In this document: positions 1 through 13,700 of the stretch, piece by piece
Layout of the letters: each line of letters starts with the position of its first letter
How positions within the stretch are numbered: the first letter of the stretch is position 1
Assembly (NCBI GenBank): GCA_013399305.1
Contig: VXAI01000039.1
Location: 558,001 to 622,000, forward strand
Direction: 5' to 3'
Length of the DNA stretch: 64,000 nucleotides
Source: Rostratula benghalensis
Taxonomy: Eukaryota > Chordata > Aves > Charadriiformes > Rostratulidae
The notes under the pieces: generated by a model
What the model saw: the letters and a program-made list of their open reading frames with translations, nothing else
Told to the model about the DNA's origin: nothing
Databases searched by the model: none
Translations under genes and position numbers: made by a program

Positions 1-1648
1 TTAGGGGAATCCAAGCTGATTAAGCACTTAACTACTGCTTAATACTTCTCTGACTGTTACGGTCATGAACCCTTTATCAAGAACATTTTATATTGTGACA
101 CCCAATATGAACTTTAAAGGAGAAAGGGAAAAGGCAGACGTTTCCTGTTTGGCATTTTTCAGCCCTGTGCACTCTTCAGTTGCCACTGAACTTTCCTCAG
201 GCAGGAAGGGCAGCGCCCAACAGCATACACACAGCAAACTGTTCAGGCCAAGAGGGCAGCAAATTAGTCCCTGGCCTCTAAACGTAGGGGTGGAGGAAGT
301 CATTAAGCACTATAAGGTGGATGAATTGACAGCTATGTCTAGACTTGGATTTAGAGGTTAGCTTGAGTTCAAAACTCTGGACAAAGCAAAGCAATTGCAT
401 TTTGGAATGTGCTAAGCCAGGGGAGCTACACACTAGTCTTTCTCCTTCGTAATTTTCTTCTCTTGTTGCCTATCCTGACTTAATAAACAGTTGTAGGAGT
501 TGACATGGGTGCTCTTCTCAAACATTTGCTCAGCTAAAATCTTTGTTCCTCCCCTTAGGCACACAGTAGAAAAATGGCAGTTTTTCTTTTAAGGGTACAT
601 GCCCAGCCTAAAAACCAAACGGGTACCACCACTGGCATTTTCATCTTCATTTCACTGTCACAAGAATAAATTAAATTCTCCTCTATTTATCTGAAGCCCA
701 TCTTCTCTTTGCAGGGAGACAGACTTACACTGTGCTGTCTCCAGGTGGGTTTTGCACAGAGGCAGCTATTTAGCTGTAAATTTCCACCCTTTGGGGCAGT
801 AGTAAAGTAGGTAAAAAGGTGATAAAGACAAAGCTTTTGTTACAGCAATGGCTTTAGACGCAATCAGAACCCTTTTAAATAATCAGATTAATAGGAAATT
901 ACTTCATCTCCAGGCTTGCCAGTAAGGTCTTCAGCAATCCTAGCTCAGGCCCCTACCCATGCCGCTGACTAGTCACTGGATCACACTGTTTTGCAAGCAG
1001 AGGAAGAATTTGAATGCTGCTTCAAGGAATAAAGGCATTTGTATAAATCCAATTACAGGATTATGAGAAGAAAATAGTTTAGCAGCTGGAAAAAGAAAAA
1101 AAAGGAGGGGAAATGGTAGCTGTGCTGGTAATAAGTCTCAGGTGTTCGGTCAAGTGGAAAGGAATCTCTGTACAGTAGGGCTTTAAGGCTGTAATTGGGG
1201 ATGGTGGTCGTTGTCAGGCATATCCAGGGGAAAGTGTTTCCGGCTCCAGAATGAACAGCATAAACAAGTTTGCCAAGCTCAGGTTTGTTGGTCACGTACA
1301 GCTCCTCTCCACACTATCAGGGAGATTAACTTTTAAGGGCCAAAACCAATTTGCAATCTCTATTTACTATGAGAAAACTGCCAAGGATATAAATGGAGGC
1401 CTTTTGCAGGGAAGACTTTCATCCAATAGGATGTAGAACATTTTCCAAACATGGGCAGAAAGATGATGAAAACTTGCTTTTTATTCAAGTGCCACTGGCA
1501 TCCAGCAACTTCTGAACAACTGGTCTTAGAAACTGTTCACAGTGACTTCCAATTCTCTCCCACATTTCACCCCAGTGTCAAATATTCTGTGGCATCACAC
1601 CTGGCTTCACCACAAGCATGAGTCCATGCTGACATACACCCCACTTAC
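1..1648 (-). other. HERC3: HERC3 intron (partial)
   Basis: I searched this stretch for the next HERC3 exons (starting QEFVDAYVNYVF) and did not see them. An open minus-strand frame at 1053-1295 has no recognisable similarity and ends in a poly-T tract. I see nothing else here. Confidence 0.7.
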
Positions 1649-1731
1649 CTATTGTCCTTCTGCACCAGAATTTTATCTCCATCTTCAATCAGGTTCTTCT
1701 GTTCTGTCACTCCATAGCTTTCCCTGCAGAT
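1649..1731 (-). CDS. HERC3: HERC3 coding exon 21 (HECT); last one in the window
   Basis: 83 nt between gtacag and GTAAGT. It encodes [17 protein letters not shown] and KILVQKDN, ending in phase 2. The following exons (about 165 residues with the C-lobe cysteine) were not found in 1-1648 and should lie to the left of the window. Confidence 0.92.
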
Positions 1732-4700
1732 CTGTACAAAACCAGAAAACTAGTTTTACCACCGGTACTTTTCAGATCATCGCCTGCAGAAAGATACAAA
1801 GTTCTCTTTTCACAGTTGATGACTGGCATGTGAAGGGTGAGGCAGAGAAAAGCAGAACACTTTTTCTCTGCTCCAAATGCCCTGCATGCTTCAGCACCTT
1901 CCATCATTTACATTTGCTGCAGGAATGCTATTAAGTCTAAATGCAAACTCAGAAAGGAAAAAAGTTATTCTTTTGGGTAAATTTCCTGTTAAAATTTTCA
2001 AGAGGTTGATAACTAAAAAGCTGTATTGAACTATGCCCTGGCAATAAAAAAGACTCCCTTTTTTATAACAGAAGCTCAGTAAGTTAATTCACCTGCTCTC
2101 GCTGCAGGTTGGCATGATGAGAGACTCCCTGTTTTTGCCTTGCCTAGGATGACACTAGCACAAACATGTATTCTGTACGTACAAAATTGGTCATGTGGAG
2201 AAAATGCAAAAGGCTCAGTTTTTAAGTTGCCATACATAAGAGGCTCAGGTTTTGACATGCATATTTGTCAATTTATTAATTTCAAGGTTTGGGATAACAA
2301 TCATTTATTCATTTTGAAGTTTTAACAGATGTATCTGCATGTCTTTATGTCTTATGCCATATATAGTACAAGAAAGAGAGAGTAAGAATGCCTTTTTGTG
2401 TGAAAAGAGAAAAATCTCTTGTGTTACTTGAAAGGCATTCTTTTTTTCACACAGTCTGCATTACCATCATTGTGGCTTCATTACCTCATCCTGAATTGCA
2501 GCTCTGACCTGCATGAGACGGTCAGACCCAGGTCTGACTCACCCCAGAGGTTAAATTTGATCTAAAAGACTTTATGCATTCTCATTTATGAAACAAGGAA
2601 ATGGACAACACTCTCCTAGTTCAGCAAAGGCTTTCTTCACAGTGTGTAGTGCTGTTTCCCGGTACCTTGGTTTTACCCCAGGAAGGCCCTGGACAGAGAG
2701 TCAAGAATCCATACCAAGCTTAAGATGAACCCATCACAACCTGTTAGAGCACCAGGGCTTTAAAGAAAAGACATTGAAACATGGAAGCCCTTACCCTACT
2801 TGAGTCACAGAAAAACTCAGCTTGGAGAGGAGCGATGCTGCCTCTCTTTCTCAGGTTCTAAATGTTTGCATGTGATGAGGGATGTACCTGATATTCCAAT
2901 GCACATCAAAATTGAACTCTTAATTTTAGGTAATTTCCACTATGTCACAGAAGATACTGCATGCAGCTTACCAGTTAGGGAAAAAAAAAAAAATCTTTTA
3001 CTGCCACAGTGGCAGAGGGAAGCTGACTACCTCAGCATATCTCCTAGCAATAGCCTCCAGCATTTTGTTTCTAAGAAAGTCTGGCCAAGTACACTCACTA
3101 TAAAATTTTAAGTTAAAAAGTATAAACATTGTGACAGCAATACTGTATTAGCATTTCAAGAAATGACCTAGTGGTGTCAAAGCCTAACTTCCATTTTCAA
3201 GAATTCAGGAACCTACTTCTCACTGTCTACTGTGAGAAGTTGGCCACTAGTATTTAAGTCACAGTGACAACAAGGCTATTTTGAAAACTACTCTGCTTAA
3301 TCTACTTACTAGCTCAGTTTTCATGGCCACATAGAAAAGGACAAGAGAGCTGACAGCAAAGAATTTTAACATTAACGTGCTACAGGCATAGTTTGGAGTA
3401 AACCATAAACACATGAAAAAGTAGATGGGCTTCAACTGTACCACAATCACAGAGTTGATACATTAAACACATCTTACTGTAAAATTCAAGCAGAATGTCT
3501 CTTCTACGTCTTCCCCTGGGTAATCTAAAAGTTGCTGAAGACTCCTACATGATAGGTAGGGAAAGTAATGAGGGAAAAATATCAGATATTCAAAAAGCAA
3601 AACAAAAATCAGCAAAACTGGGTAACAGGCTTGCAGGAGAAAGAATCTGAGTCACCTGAAGAGGTAAGAATGAAATACAGCTCAAACAGAGATGCTTTGT
3701 TAGAAGTAGACACCTAGAACATGGATTGACTTTAGTGATCCTGGCCTTAGAATAGAATTACATTTCTAGCTCTTAAGGACTGCAAGGTTATTTATGTTAT
3801 CAGCACACAAAGGTCTAAGAGTGGAGGGAGAGAGGGTGCTGGATTATATCTGTATCCATATCATGTAGAAAATAATCTCCTGTCCCTCAAAATCCTTCTG
3901 CTGTCTTCCTGGTATTTTACCTCTTTATTGTTCAATACAGCTGTAGCTTTATGTATATAAATCAGGTGACAACTCAGAAGACAAAAGACAGCAGTCAAAC
4001 AGTGGGATCTTAACCTCTCAGTGTTAGAAGGAATGAACATCCTGATATAATTAGCCAGAAAAAAAAAATACACCATTTAGAAAACGTCATTCCTTCACTC
4101 TATTCAACTCCTGTTTGACTTGGAAGGAGGTCAGTGATGGTTCAGGGATGGGACAGATCCCATCCTAGGTGGACTTCCCATCCTGGGCTACACCATGAGG
4201 CATGCAGCAGATCTGCTGCCTAACCCAAGCCTGGCTTGAGGGGAAAGGCTGGGTCTCAGATCTGGGGTCATGCACACAGTCATACAGTGGAGGGGGCAGC
4301 CCCCACCCCTGTTTGCAAAGCTGTGTGGTAGGTATCTTTTGGCTGTGTTGCTATCCAGTTTCTGGGGTCAAGAAGGTGGGTTAGAGCCTAAGCAGGTAGA
4401 TCTGATAACCTGTGGGAGAGAAGTCTGACATGAAATTCACTACTGGCTTATATACTTTGGTAGGATCACAGCATCCCAAATTAATCAGTTACTTAAAAGG
4501 ATTCAGGAGGTGTTTTACTGAACAGCTTTTACCAACTTTGGCATTTCTTATTCTCAGATGGTCAGTCTCCCTTCCCAGAAAGGCTGCAAATTTTGTTTTT
4601 CATACCTTCCTTCTGTAGGAGATAGCTCCTTCAAATCCTCTAGGCAGGGCTTCACATTCAAGAGTTTTTTGTACAGAGCCAAGGGAAAGTGAAGGTCTAC

Positions 4701-7700
4701 CACGGTGAAGTTGTATATTGCAAGACCGCAGATGATGCCAATCAGGTGAAACCAGTTGTGTTCCACAAAACACTGCAAAAGCACACAGAATAATCCTGGT
4801 GAGACCCGCTGTCACAAGGGAAATGCACAGCACCCTTCTCCCATGCACTAAGAAGCCAGCTCCTGCTTTTCCAACTGGGACAAAAATCAGAGCACTCTCA
4901 TCAGGTCCCTTGCCGAAGTGTGGCACAGAAATGAAGATTCAGAAACCAAGCCCTATTACTTTTGTAAGCCATAATTAGTTGTGGAAACAGCAACAGCTGC
5001 TTTCTACTTTATCTGCCTTTTATCTCCTCTTTACAGACCTCTGCATTTAGACATTAATGAAGCTTTGATGTTTGCTGTTTATGTATGGCAAGAAAATGTG
5101 TTAACAATTCTCTCCCTACCACCCATCCACCTTCTACTAAAAGCTTACGCCTAACCACAGTGCCACCCAAGCAAGTGTACCAACACATGTATACCAATAC
5201 TGGCCTTCATTCCTTCACATATTTATGCTCACACTGGTACATCAGTCACAGTCTGGCTACCTGTATTTGTTAAACGGTGTAAATACATGACTCTCATTTT
5301 TAGTGCTTACACTGTCGTTATTCCTCGTGTCACAAGACTTGTTTTTACAGCATTAACATGAGGAGTAATTGCTCTATAATACTGTTCACAGGTTACCATG
5401 TAATTTCCTTCCTACATTGTAAAATGTAATTAATAAATTCAAAGAACCCCCAGCAGGGCAGCTACACCTTACGGGAACACTGACAATATTATTTCCCATC
5501 TTGCTAGCTAGGCAGTTGAAGAGAAGAGGGCTCAAACCACCACTTCCAGCATGATGCTATCTGACAGAACTTGTACTCCCCACCCTTCCCAAACCAAACA
5601 ACTTTGACTACAACTTGTGTTTCTTGCTGTTTAAGAGCTCCCTTACATAAAGCATTATCGAGTTTAGATCCTGCAAATGATAGTGATGCATGACTACGTG
5701 GATTGGTTGCAATTACGTGAACAGCAAGGGAAATGCAGAGCTCTAATGCCATCACATCCTAAACCTCTTGTTCTGTAAAACAGCACATGACTACCACATT
5801 CATGATAATAAGAGTCCTATTAACTGTCATCTGATACTTAACAAAAGTTCTGTTATGGAATGAGAAGAAAGAGAAAGAGCCAACTCCTTACAAGTACAGT
5901 CATCCCCATTCTACTAAACTTAATGGACCTATAATAATTTACATTACCTGAAAATAGAGCTCACATTGTATTGTGGGTGGAAAATGAGAGGAAGATAATT
6001 TCTTTCCCATAGTTTTCCACTAACTTTCTTGTAATTTGAATGCAGCATATTATTTCAAATTGGGTGTATAGAGAGCAAGGGCTTACCGTGTCTGAAAACC
6101 ACAGCAGGTTTGACTCTGGGTAGTAAGTGAACATGCCATAGATGGGGTTGAGGAGTTCTTTTAACAACAGAAGGAAAAATTCCTTTGTCACTCCTCCAGC
6201 ATCAACAGCTTCCTCACCATCAAAGATGACCTGTAGAAAAGGCAGGTCAGTAACAGGGATGCAGAGCTGAGACTGAATCAGACAGCTTTCTAATTGGGAG
6301 CCATGGAAAACAGTGTCTAAGACGCTCAAATCCACTGCCACCCATCAACCTGTTTCAGTGCTCTGCTTGTAGAGAGGGCAAAGGAACAGGGAGTAGCAAA
6401 TCACATAGTTTGAAAATGTTTTAACTCCTTATGCAAATCATAAGCAACCACCCAACAACAGAAGCAGCAACATGATAGCAGCTGCTGAGTTTCGTGGCAA
6501 CCTCTCAAGAGATAAAATATGCCCTATTGTAAATGGCCTGTTCCCACAGAAGAGCAAATTAAAGACTGCTTAATATCATAGAACCATTCCCTGCCCTGCC
6601 CCTGCAGACACACCAGGAAAAGAGAGTAAACCCCCTGCTTGCCTTCTGGTAAACTGTCCACTGCCAAAACACTCCATGAGTCAGAGAGGAGAACAACTCA
6701 GTCCCCACATCTAATAGATCAAGTGTCCCTGTGTGCCACTGTACCCTGGTGGAGAGGTAATGTGAAGGGCCAAAAGGCTGCAGAAATTCCTCCTGGATGA
6801 GAGGATGCTGAAGGTGAAGAGAAAACTTACTTTAAGAGGCTTTTTCAAATCAATGTCTGAATGGATGCTCAACTCCCTTAAAGCATCGCCAACTAAGTTA
6901 CTCCTGCGAACATGAAGTACCAGGAAAGGGCTTCTGGCCAGCAGAGGCTCCAGGGTGAGAAGCATGAAGACATTCTGCAAATTTGCACCATTTATTGCAA
7001 CCTGTAAATAAGAGAGGAGTGAAAAATAGCTGCTGCTCAGCTCCTTTCCTCCTATGGAAGGAAAACAGTTGACAACCATATGCCTGGTGTTCCTTTCATC
7101 CTTCCTCTTTTAGTTTGGTTTCCAGAGGGTACATGCTCACTGTACTAGTGTGTGCATGTGTGCCTACCTGTCCCCCACGTTTCCCACACCAACATCTTTT
7201 GAGCCCACTGATTGATTCACCAAATTCGAGCAAAAGAAAGATCAAATTCCTGAAGGCTTTTTTGACATTAGGCAGGTGGGTGGGGAAAAGAAGCTTTACT
7301 CATGCTCTTGATCGAGTTAAAGAACAACCCTGACAAGAGTCAGAGAGTCCATGAGGGAAAGCGAGGAGCCAGCTGGCAACCACACCTGGCCCTAAGTGGT
7401 TGTCTTCATAAGTATTCTCTCAATGCAACAAAACCTTTACCACACTGCAGTCCTGCCAAGATAAGGTAGATACCCTCCTGACAGTAATTCACTGCTCACA
7501 AACTGGGCAGCTGAAAATACACACAAGAGTGTGACAAAACAAAGGAAGAAGGTGAGTCAGGCTTCTGAGTATAGGCTGAGCCTCTTCTGCCTTGCTGCAG
7601 GCTGAGTTCAAGCAGCCATAAAAGAGCTGAGAGGTGAGTATTACATGGAACCAGCACCATGATCACAAGTAATTGTGATGACAGTTTTCCGCCCTGAAGG

Positions 7701-10700
7701 AACCTGACAACCAAGGACCTCTGTAAATTCATTTCAGAGAGGATGGGACCTAGTCCCAGGTCCCAGCTGCACTGGATGAGGGACGAGTGCTCAATGCTTT
7801 GCCCCTCTCAGGAGCCACCTGCATGAGCAATGCCTGGCGCTAGGAGGTTTAAATCAGCACAGAGGCCAGCTGTCCTTGTCACAGCCTGGCTGTGAGCTGG
7901 CTTGGCTGCCACCTACAGGATAAGGGTGCTGGAGCTGAAAACCTGCCATGAGCAGGCTCCTGGTGAACCCCGGATCTGCACGGAAGTGAGACGCCAAGCA
8001 GTGCCTCTGCAATATCCAGGGCAAAGAAGTTCTCCAGCTACTCTCCTCTAACAGAAACAATAAGGTGCTGCACACATTAACTCTCAGCGAACTCCTTTCC
8101 TTGCTGGTATCAATGCAAAAGGCAGGAAAAAAGAAATGGGGTAGGAAAATTAGGAAAGAGGATTACCTGCATCTGCAGTTCTGCATCTGTCTGTAACATC
8201 TTGGTCTTAGCCTGAGCATCGAAGATGAAAGGATAAGAACAGAGTGTCACAGCATCCTGCAGGAGAGGCAGGGAGATTTGTTCCTATTTACAGCTTCCAT
8301 AACACTTCTTTAAATAAGAATAATGAAAAAACAATTTTCTTACCTGCATGATAGATGGTCTTACTTTCTGTGAAGGAAAAAGAGAAATATGAAAATCTTT
8401 TACTCTCCTGATTTGGTTTGTTTTGGTTTTTTTTAGACAGACCCCAACATTTTTTTTATTTTTGGAGCAACAACCTTTAGTCTTAAAGAAAAGCACAGAA
8501 CTTCTTTGAAGAAAATGCAAATCCAATTCAAAACTTGAAGAGCAAACATTACTAAGGGGACTAACTGCACAGAAGCCTGCGTTAGCCTGCCATGGGTGAG
8601 ACTTACTCTTATGAATAAAATCAAGTAAACTACCCCAAAGTCAGAGATCATACAAAACAACAGGAGAGACCATAAGGCTACAACACGACAATATAAAACC
8701 ACTCCTGCAATGCAAATTACTCCTCTCATTAGCCATAGTGATACATTTTGAGCTATCACCACTAAAAATTGGAGTTGATATTTTACTGTTCTGCTCACCT
8801 AAATTAAACACATAATGGCAGAGCTATTTAAATGATGGAAAGTAGAGGACAGGGGACACAGCACACACAACATTTAGGAAGTCCATGAAAGCACACAAAA
8901 ATTCTTGCTACAGTCAGGTTCCATTCTTGCAGTATCCTCTGTCAGACTTTTTTTTTTGGTGTTTTCTCACACTTGGGATTCCTTTCCTTGCTGTAATTAA
9001 ATAATCTCACCATGTTGCTAACACAACATATTCCAGCCCTCATTTCAATTATCTGCTTTTTTACAGATGGGAAAGTGAGGCATAAAAGAGGTGAAGGGTC
9101 TTACCCAAGATCACCCAGCAGGTTACTGGAAGAGCCAGGAATAGAACCCACATCTCTTGAGTCTTGGTTCAGTCCCCTAGCCAGAACGCCACACTGCCTC
9201 CTCTTACAGAGCAACATTTTAAGATCACTGGCTATATTATTCACAATACCTGCCTAAACAGCAGAAGTAAAGGGTAAAAATTATAATTTTAGTATGCAGG
9301 ATTTGGCTCCTGAGGTCTTGATTACATTAAAAGGATCCAGTGACTGAATTAATCGTCTTGTGCAAGGATTGAATGAGATTCACATGAATAACCACAGAGA
9401 TTGTTGCAAGCATTAGATAAATATCCTTAGCTCCAACTTTTCTGACAGCCTTATTTTAAGTCAACTCTGTCAAGCCACTCAGTGCTCAAATCTGAGAGAC
9501 TTAATATATAGATGCTCCTATACTGAATACATTACACTGTCATTAAGGATATTAAAAATACAAATCTCTACATCCAGGGACACAAACATGGACAACTATT
9601 TCAAGGACTATAAATGAAACTACTTACCATTCCAGCCTGATGCAAGAACCACATGAGATAATCCTCCTGAATGTCCACCAAGCTGGAAATCTCAGGGATA
9701 TAAAACTTATCATATTCTACATGCTTAACCTTCTGGTTTACCTAGTGAAGAAAACAGATGGTTTTTAAAATAGGGATATATTCAGCATTTTTCATAAAAC
9801 ACACAGGTTTGCTTTCATAAAATCAGTTACAGCAGCTTGCAACAACAGGCTCCAGAAAGTCTTGCAAAAACATATTGTCCATTCTGTTTTAGCATGAACA
9901 AGAATCGTCAAGATAAACCTCTTTCTGGTTTATTTCAGTTCCCCAATTGGCTAAGGGAAGACACAAAATCATCTTGAGCCAACACATGCTCAGGTTTTCC
10001 TCTTACCTTGTGGAGTTTCTCCAGAAGTCTGAGAGCAGCTGTGATGTAGCTACTGAACAGGACTGGGATCAACAGTGTCTTTCTTCCACTGAGGAGGTAA
10101 ACCACTGCACCTTTATAGAGGTCCACTAGCCTGAGGAAATACCTTGGGCACACTTGAGACCACCAGTTATCTGGAAAGCAGAGGAATGTTAATATAAATC
10201 CTGAATTAAAGGCCAGAGTAGCCCCTAAATAATGGCTTATGGCTGAAAATAGGGGAATGCTCCTTAACATTATTTCAAATATCTTCCCTATTTCTCTCCT
10301 AACTGTACCAACAGGAAAGTGAGCAAGAAGTCAGCTAGATACCTGAAACTGAAAGGCTATTCCCTTCCCTTTCCTCTCTCATACTCCAGTCACTACCAAC
10401 CCCAATCTCTGATCACTGGGAGAGCCTGAATTCAATGTTTTTCAACTTGACATTCAAGACACTGTTTCACACATCTTGTACTCAATACACTGTGATCTCG
10501 CGGGCAAAAGGCCATCTCTCATGAGTGATAAGGAAAATCACAGTGCACTACTATAAGCAAGGAGGAAATTTGGTTCCAATGCCTCTTTGAATATAAAAAA
10601 TAAATCACTAAACTTCAAAATAAATTTCCCTGCAGCAACGGTCCTTGAGGTCTGAATTCATTACATGGCATTTTACATGATAATATGAGATTTAGTAAAA

Positions 10701-13700
10701 GACAACCTTAAGAAACAGAGTAAAATAACTTGGGAAGTAAGAGATAAGCAAACATAAGTAACAATTATTAAACAGCATAAGTTCTGCTTAGCCTAAAATG
10801 AGCTCACAGGAAATAATATTTGCAGAAATGTGAAGATTCAGAAGTGCTGCAAGAGCTACGGTGTTCAGCTTGGTCACAGAGCAGCCAGTAGGTCTTTTGT
10901 ACCTTATACAGGACACAGTAACTTTGTTATTCTTTTATTTACCTTACACACAAAGGATATTCTAATGTGGATAATACATTAAATTTAAGAGAATAAGATC
11001 ATTTAATCTTCATGATATACAAAGTCTATGTTCACACAGAGGCAAGCAAATTTAACTGCAACTGAATCTCTGAATATAGGTAAACTAGATGAGGTAAATT
11101 AGATTAACCTCCCTAGTAAATATTCTTTGAGATCATATTTTACTTCTAAATCAAAACAATTCTTAACCCAAATTTTCCTTCTTGTTTATTATCCATACCA
11201 CCATAAATTTTATGTGTCTTAAATTGCTGTAACTAACTTCCCATATCTTATCTGCATGGCACATTCTTCATTTCCTCATATTTCATGTTTGAAATGGAGG
11301 TATTACATGTTCTTTTACATGGGAACATAGGTCTTGTGGGGAGGATTCTTTGAGTCTTTTTGGTTCCTAGCTGCTTTTTAGAGGCAACTGCTTCATAACA
11401 ACACTATATCACAAGTAATACCCAATTAGCATTACAGCCATTGTACCAGGATAGAAAAATTAAACCAATACTAAAATACACCTGAAAAACCTAAAGGCAA
11501 CACTGTGTCCTAGCTGGACACTGAGAGCATTGTGTGTCATAAATGACAGCCTCTTACCAAGAACTTTGCTGGGGTTGGTATCTCTGAGAGCATTGTGTGT
11601 CACAAATGACAGCCTCTTACCAAGAACTTTGCTGGNNNNNNNNNNNNNNNNNNNNNNNNNNNNNNNNNNNNNNNNNNNNNNNNNNNNNNNTCTTACCAAG
11701 AACTTTGCTGGGGTTGGTATCTCTGAGAGCATTGTGTGTCACAAATGACAGCCTCTTACCAAGAACTTTGCTGGGGTTGGTATCTAGGCGCAGAATGGCC
11801 ATTGCTAGAGGAAGCGTTAAGGTGATATAATACTTGGAGTCTTGGAAAGGTGGGAATTCGGGGAGAATCAGATAGATCCTCATTGCCTCAACATCTGGTG
11901 GTGAGCTGGACAGCTGAGGAATCAAAAAACTTTCAAAGCTCTTCAGTATCTAGAAGAAAACAAGGCAAAAGAAAGCAACTTATCCTGGGTGATACAGCAC
12001 CTACAATGTAGCTGATGGCTAAGAAGTGATAAACGGGAGCACACTCAGAACAAGTGGACTCAATAGCTTTGGCTCACAATCTTTTAAAAACATTCCAGGA
12101 TAGGACAGGATAAAATTCCATTTTTTTTCCCAAAATAAATTCCTTTTTTTTTCCATAATGTATGAATGTTTGAATAAACTTTTCCAAGGCTGGCTAAAGG
12201 CTAATTAAGCCCGCTTCTTAAGGTCACACAACTGCTTTAAAAGTCAAACCCAGAGAAAAAAAAAAAGGTATAAAAATTAATTATAGCTAAAATCGAGACA
12301 GGGAACACACAGCTCTGCACATGTAAGAGAAATTGTCTACATTAGAATAAATCATACAACCATAAAGTACTCAACTCCTGACAGGCAATAAATGAGCACA
12401 TGCTCATTATTTACAACTATAACATACACAGAATTAATTTCAGCAGCCATTTCAAGTACTAAATGCCATGAGATAAAACTTTTTTAAGAACAAGTTTTAG
12501 AGACACATTCTGAGAAGGTGAAAATCAGCCCAGGTCAGTGGAGAAGTATCCATTGATAACAAGAAAGATCTGGCCTGCAAATTTGGAATACAAACCTTCC
12601 CCAAGAAAGCTGATGTTACTTGCATGTTACAGAGGGACAAAGCCTTTATTTCCCCTCTGAATACCTAAAACCCCAGAAGTGCAATACCTGGTCTAGGAGA
12701 ATGGAGTGCTGAGAGTTCATCAGCTTCTCAAACAGCACTCTGGTGGAGTTCAGATCAATCCCTGGGATCTTTGGACTGGTTTTAAAGTGTTCATCGATTC
12801 TTAAAAATAAAAAAAAAATTAAAAAATCCCACAGACAGGTGTACGTTTAAGGAAAAGACACCATAAACCATGTATTGGAATGGCCTGAGAGCAAGCAATG
12901 GAGAAATGGCCTCTAGGGAATGAATCAACTAGAAACAAAGCAAAGGATGGAATCTTTTTGCTAAACACAATATGGACAACTATCCCTTCTGATCTCCTCT
13001 GAGCCTTGGTTAGGGTCGGAATTCTTGCAGAGAAACACTTTATCAACGTCCTTGATTTCCCCAGGAGTCCTTCATTGACACAGGAGCCTGCCTAGATAGG
13101 CTGGACAGCTTAAAAATGTATCTATCACATGTATCAGAATCGTCTGCATTGTGTTCATATATGGTGCTTTTACAGCAAAATCTGGTTAATCACACTCAGA
13201 AAGAAAGGGAAAAGTGATGCATAGGAAGACACTGACTACTATACAAGGGAATATCAGATGAGGGGTTTCAAAAGAAAACAGGGGAAGATATTCAGGGTAG
13301 CTTTTTGGCAATTCCACACTCTTGTTTTCCTACAACTGAAGAACAACTACAATCAAAACACAGCACAGCTGAGAACAGTCTTCGCATGGCCTTTAGTTGC
13401 AACAAATACGTGCTGTCCTTTCTGCTGTGCTTGAAATGCTGTGATTTCCTCAGGCAACCTGTGTAAGAGGGATAATGAAGGCAAGCCTGCAGAGGACAGC
13501 AGCTTAACAGCCAGACCTAGCAATGCCTAATGTCCATGCCAGCAGCTAAGTTACCCATCTCAGCACGTACAGGATGATCAGCATCTGTAGCAGAGGCACT
13601 CAGCACCATGGTCTGCAGTAAAGATGCACATAAAACCTTGCAGTTGCTAGTAAAAAGAAAAGTCATAGCTACAATTCCCCTGACCTTAAGGATTTTCCAA

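Noticed and set aside
1053..1295. Minus-strand frame with LYVTNKPELGKLVYAVHSG, considered as a HERC3 or other exon
   Set aside because: It does not match the expected HERC3 C-lobe exons, has no convincing splice borders and ends in a poly-T-derived tail.
12195..12256. Possible MIR fragment (aaggtcacacaactgc, gtcaaaccca)
   Set aside because: Only two short matching blocks; could be chance.
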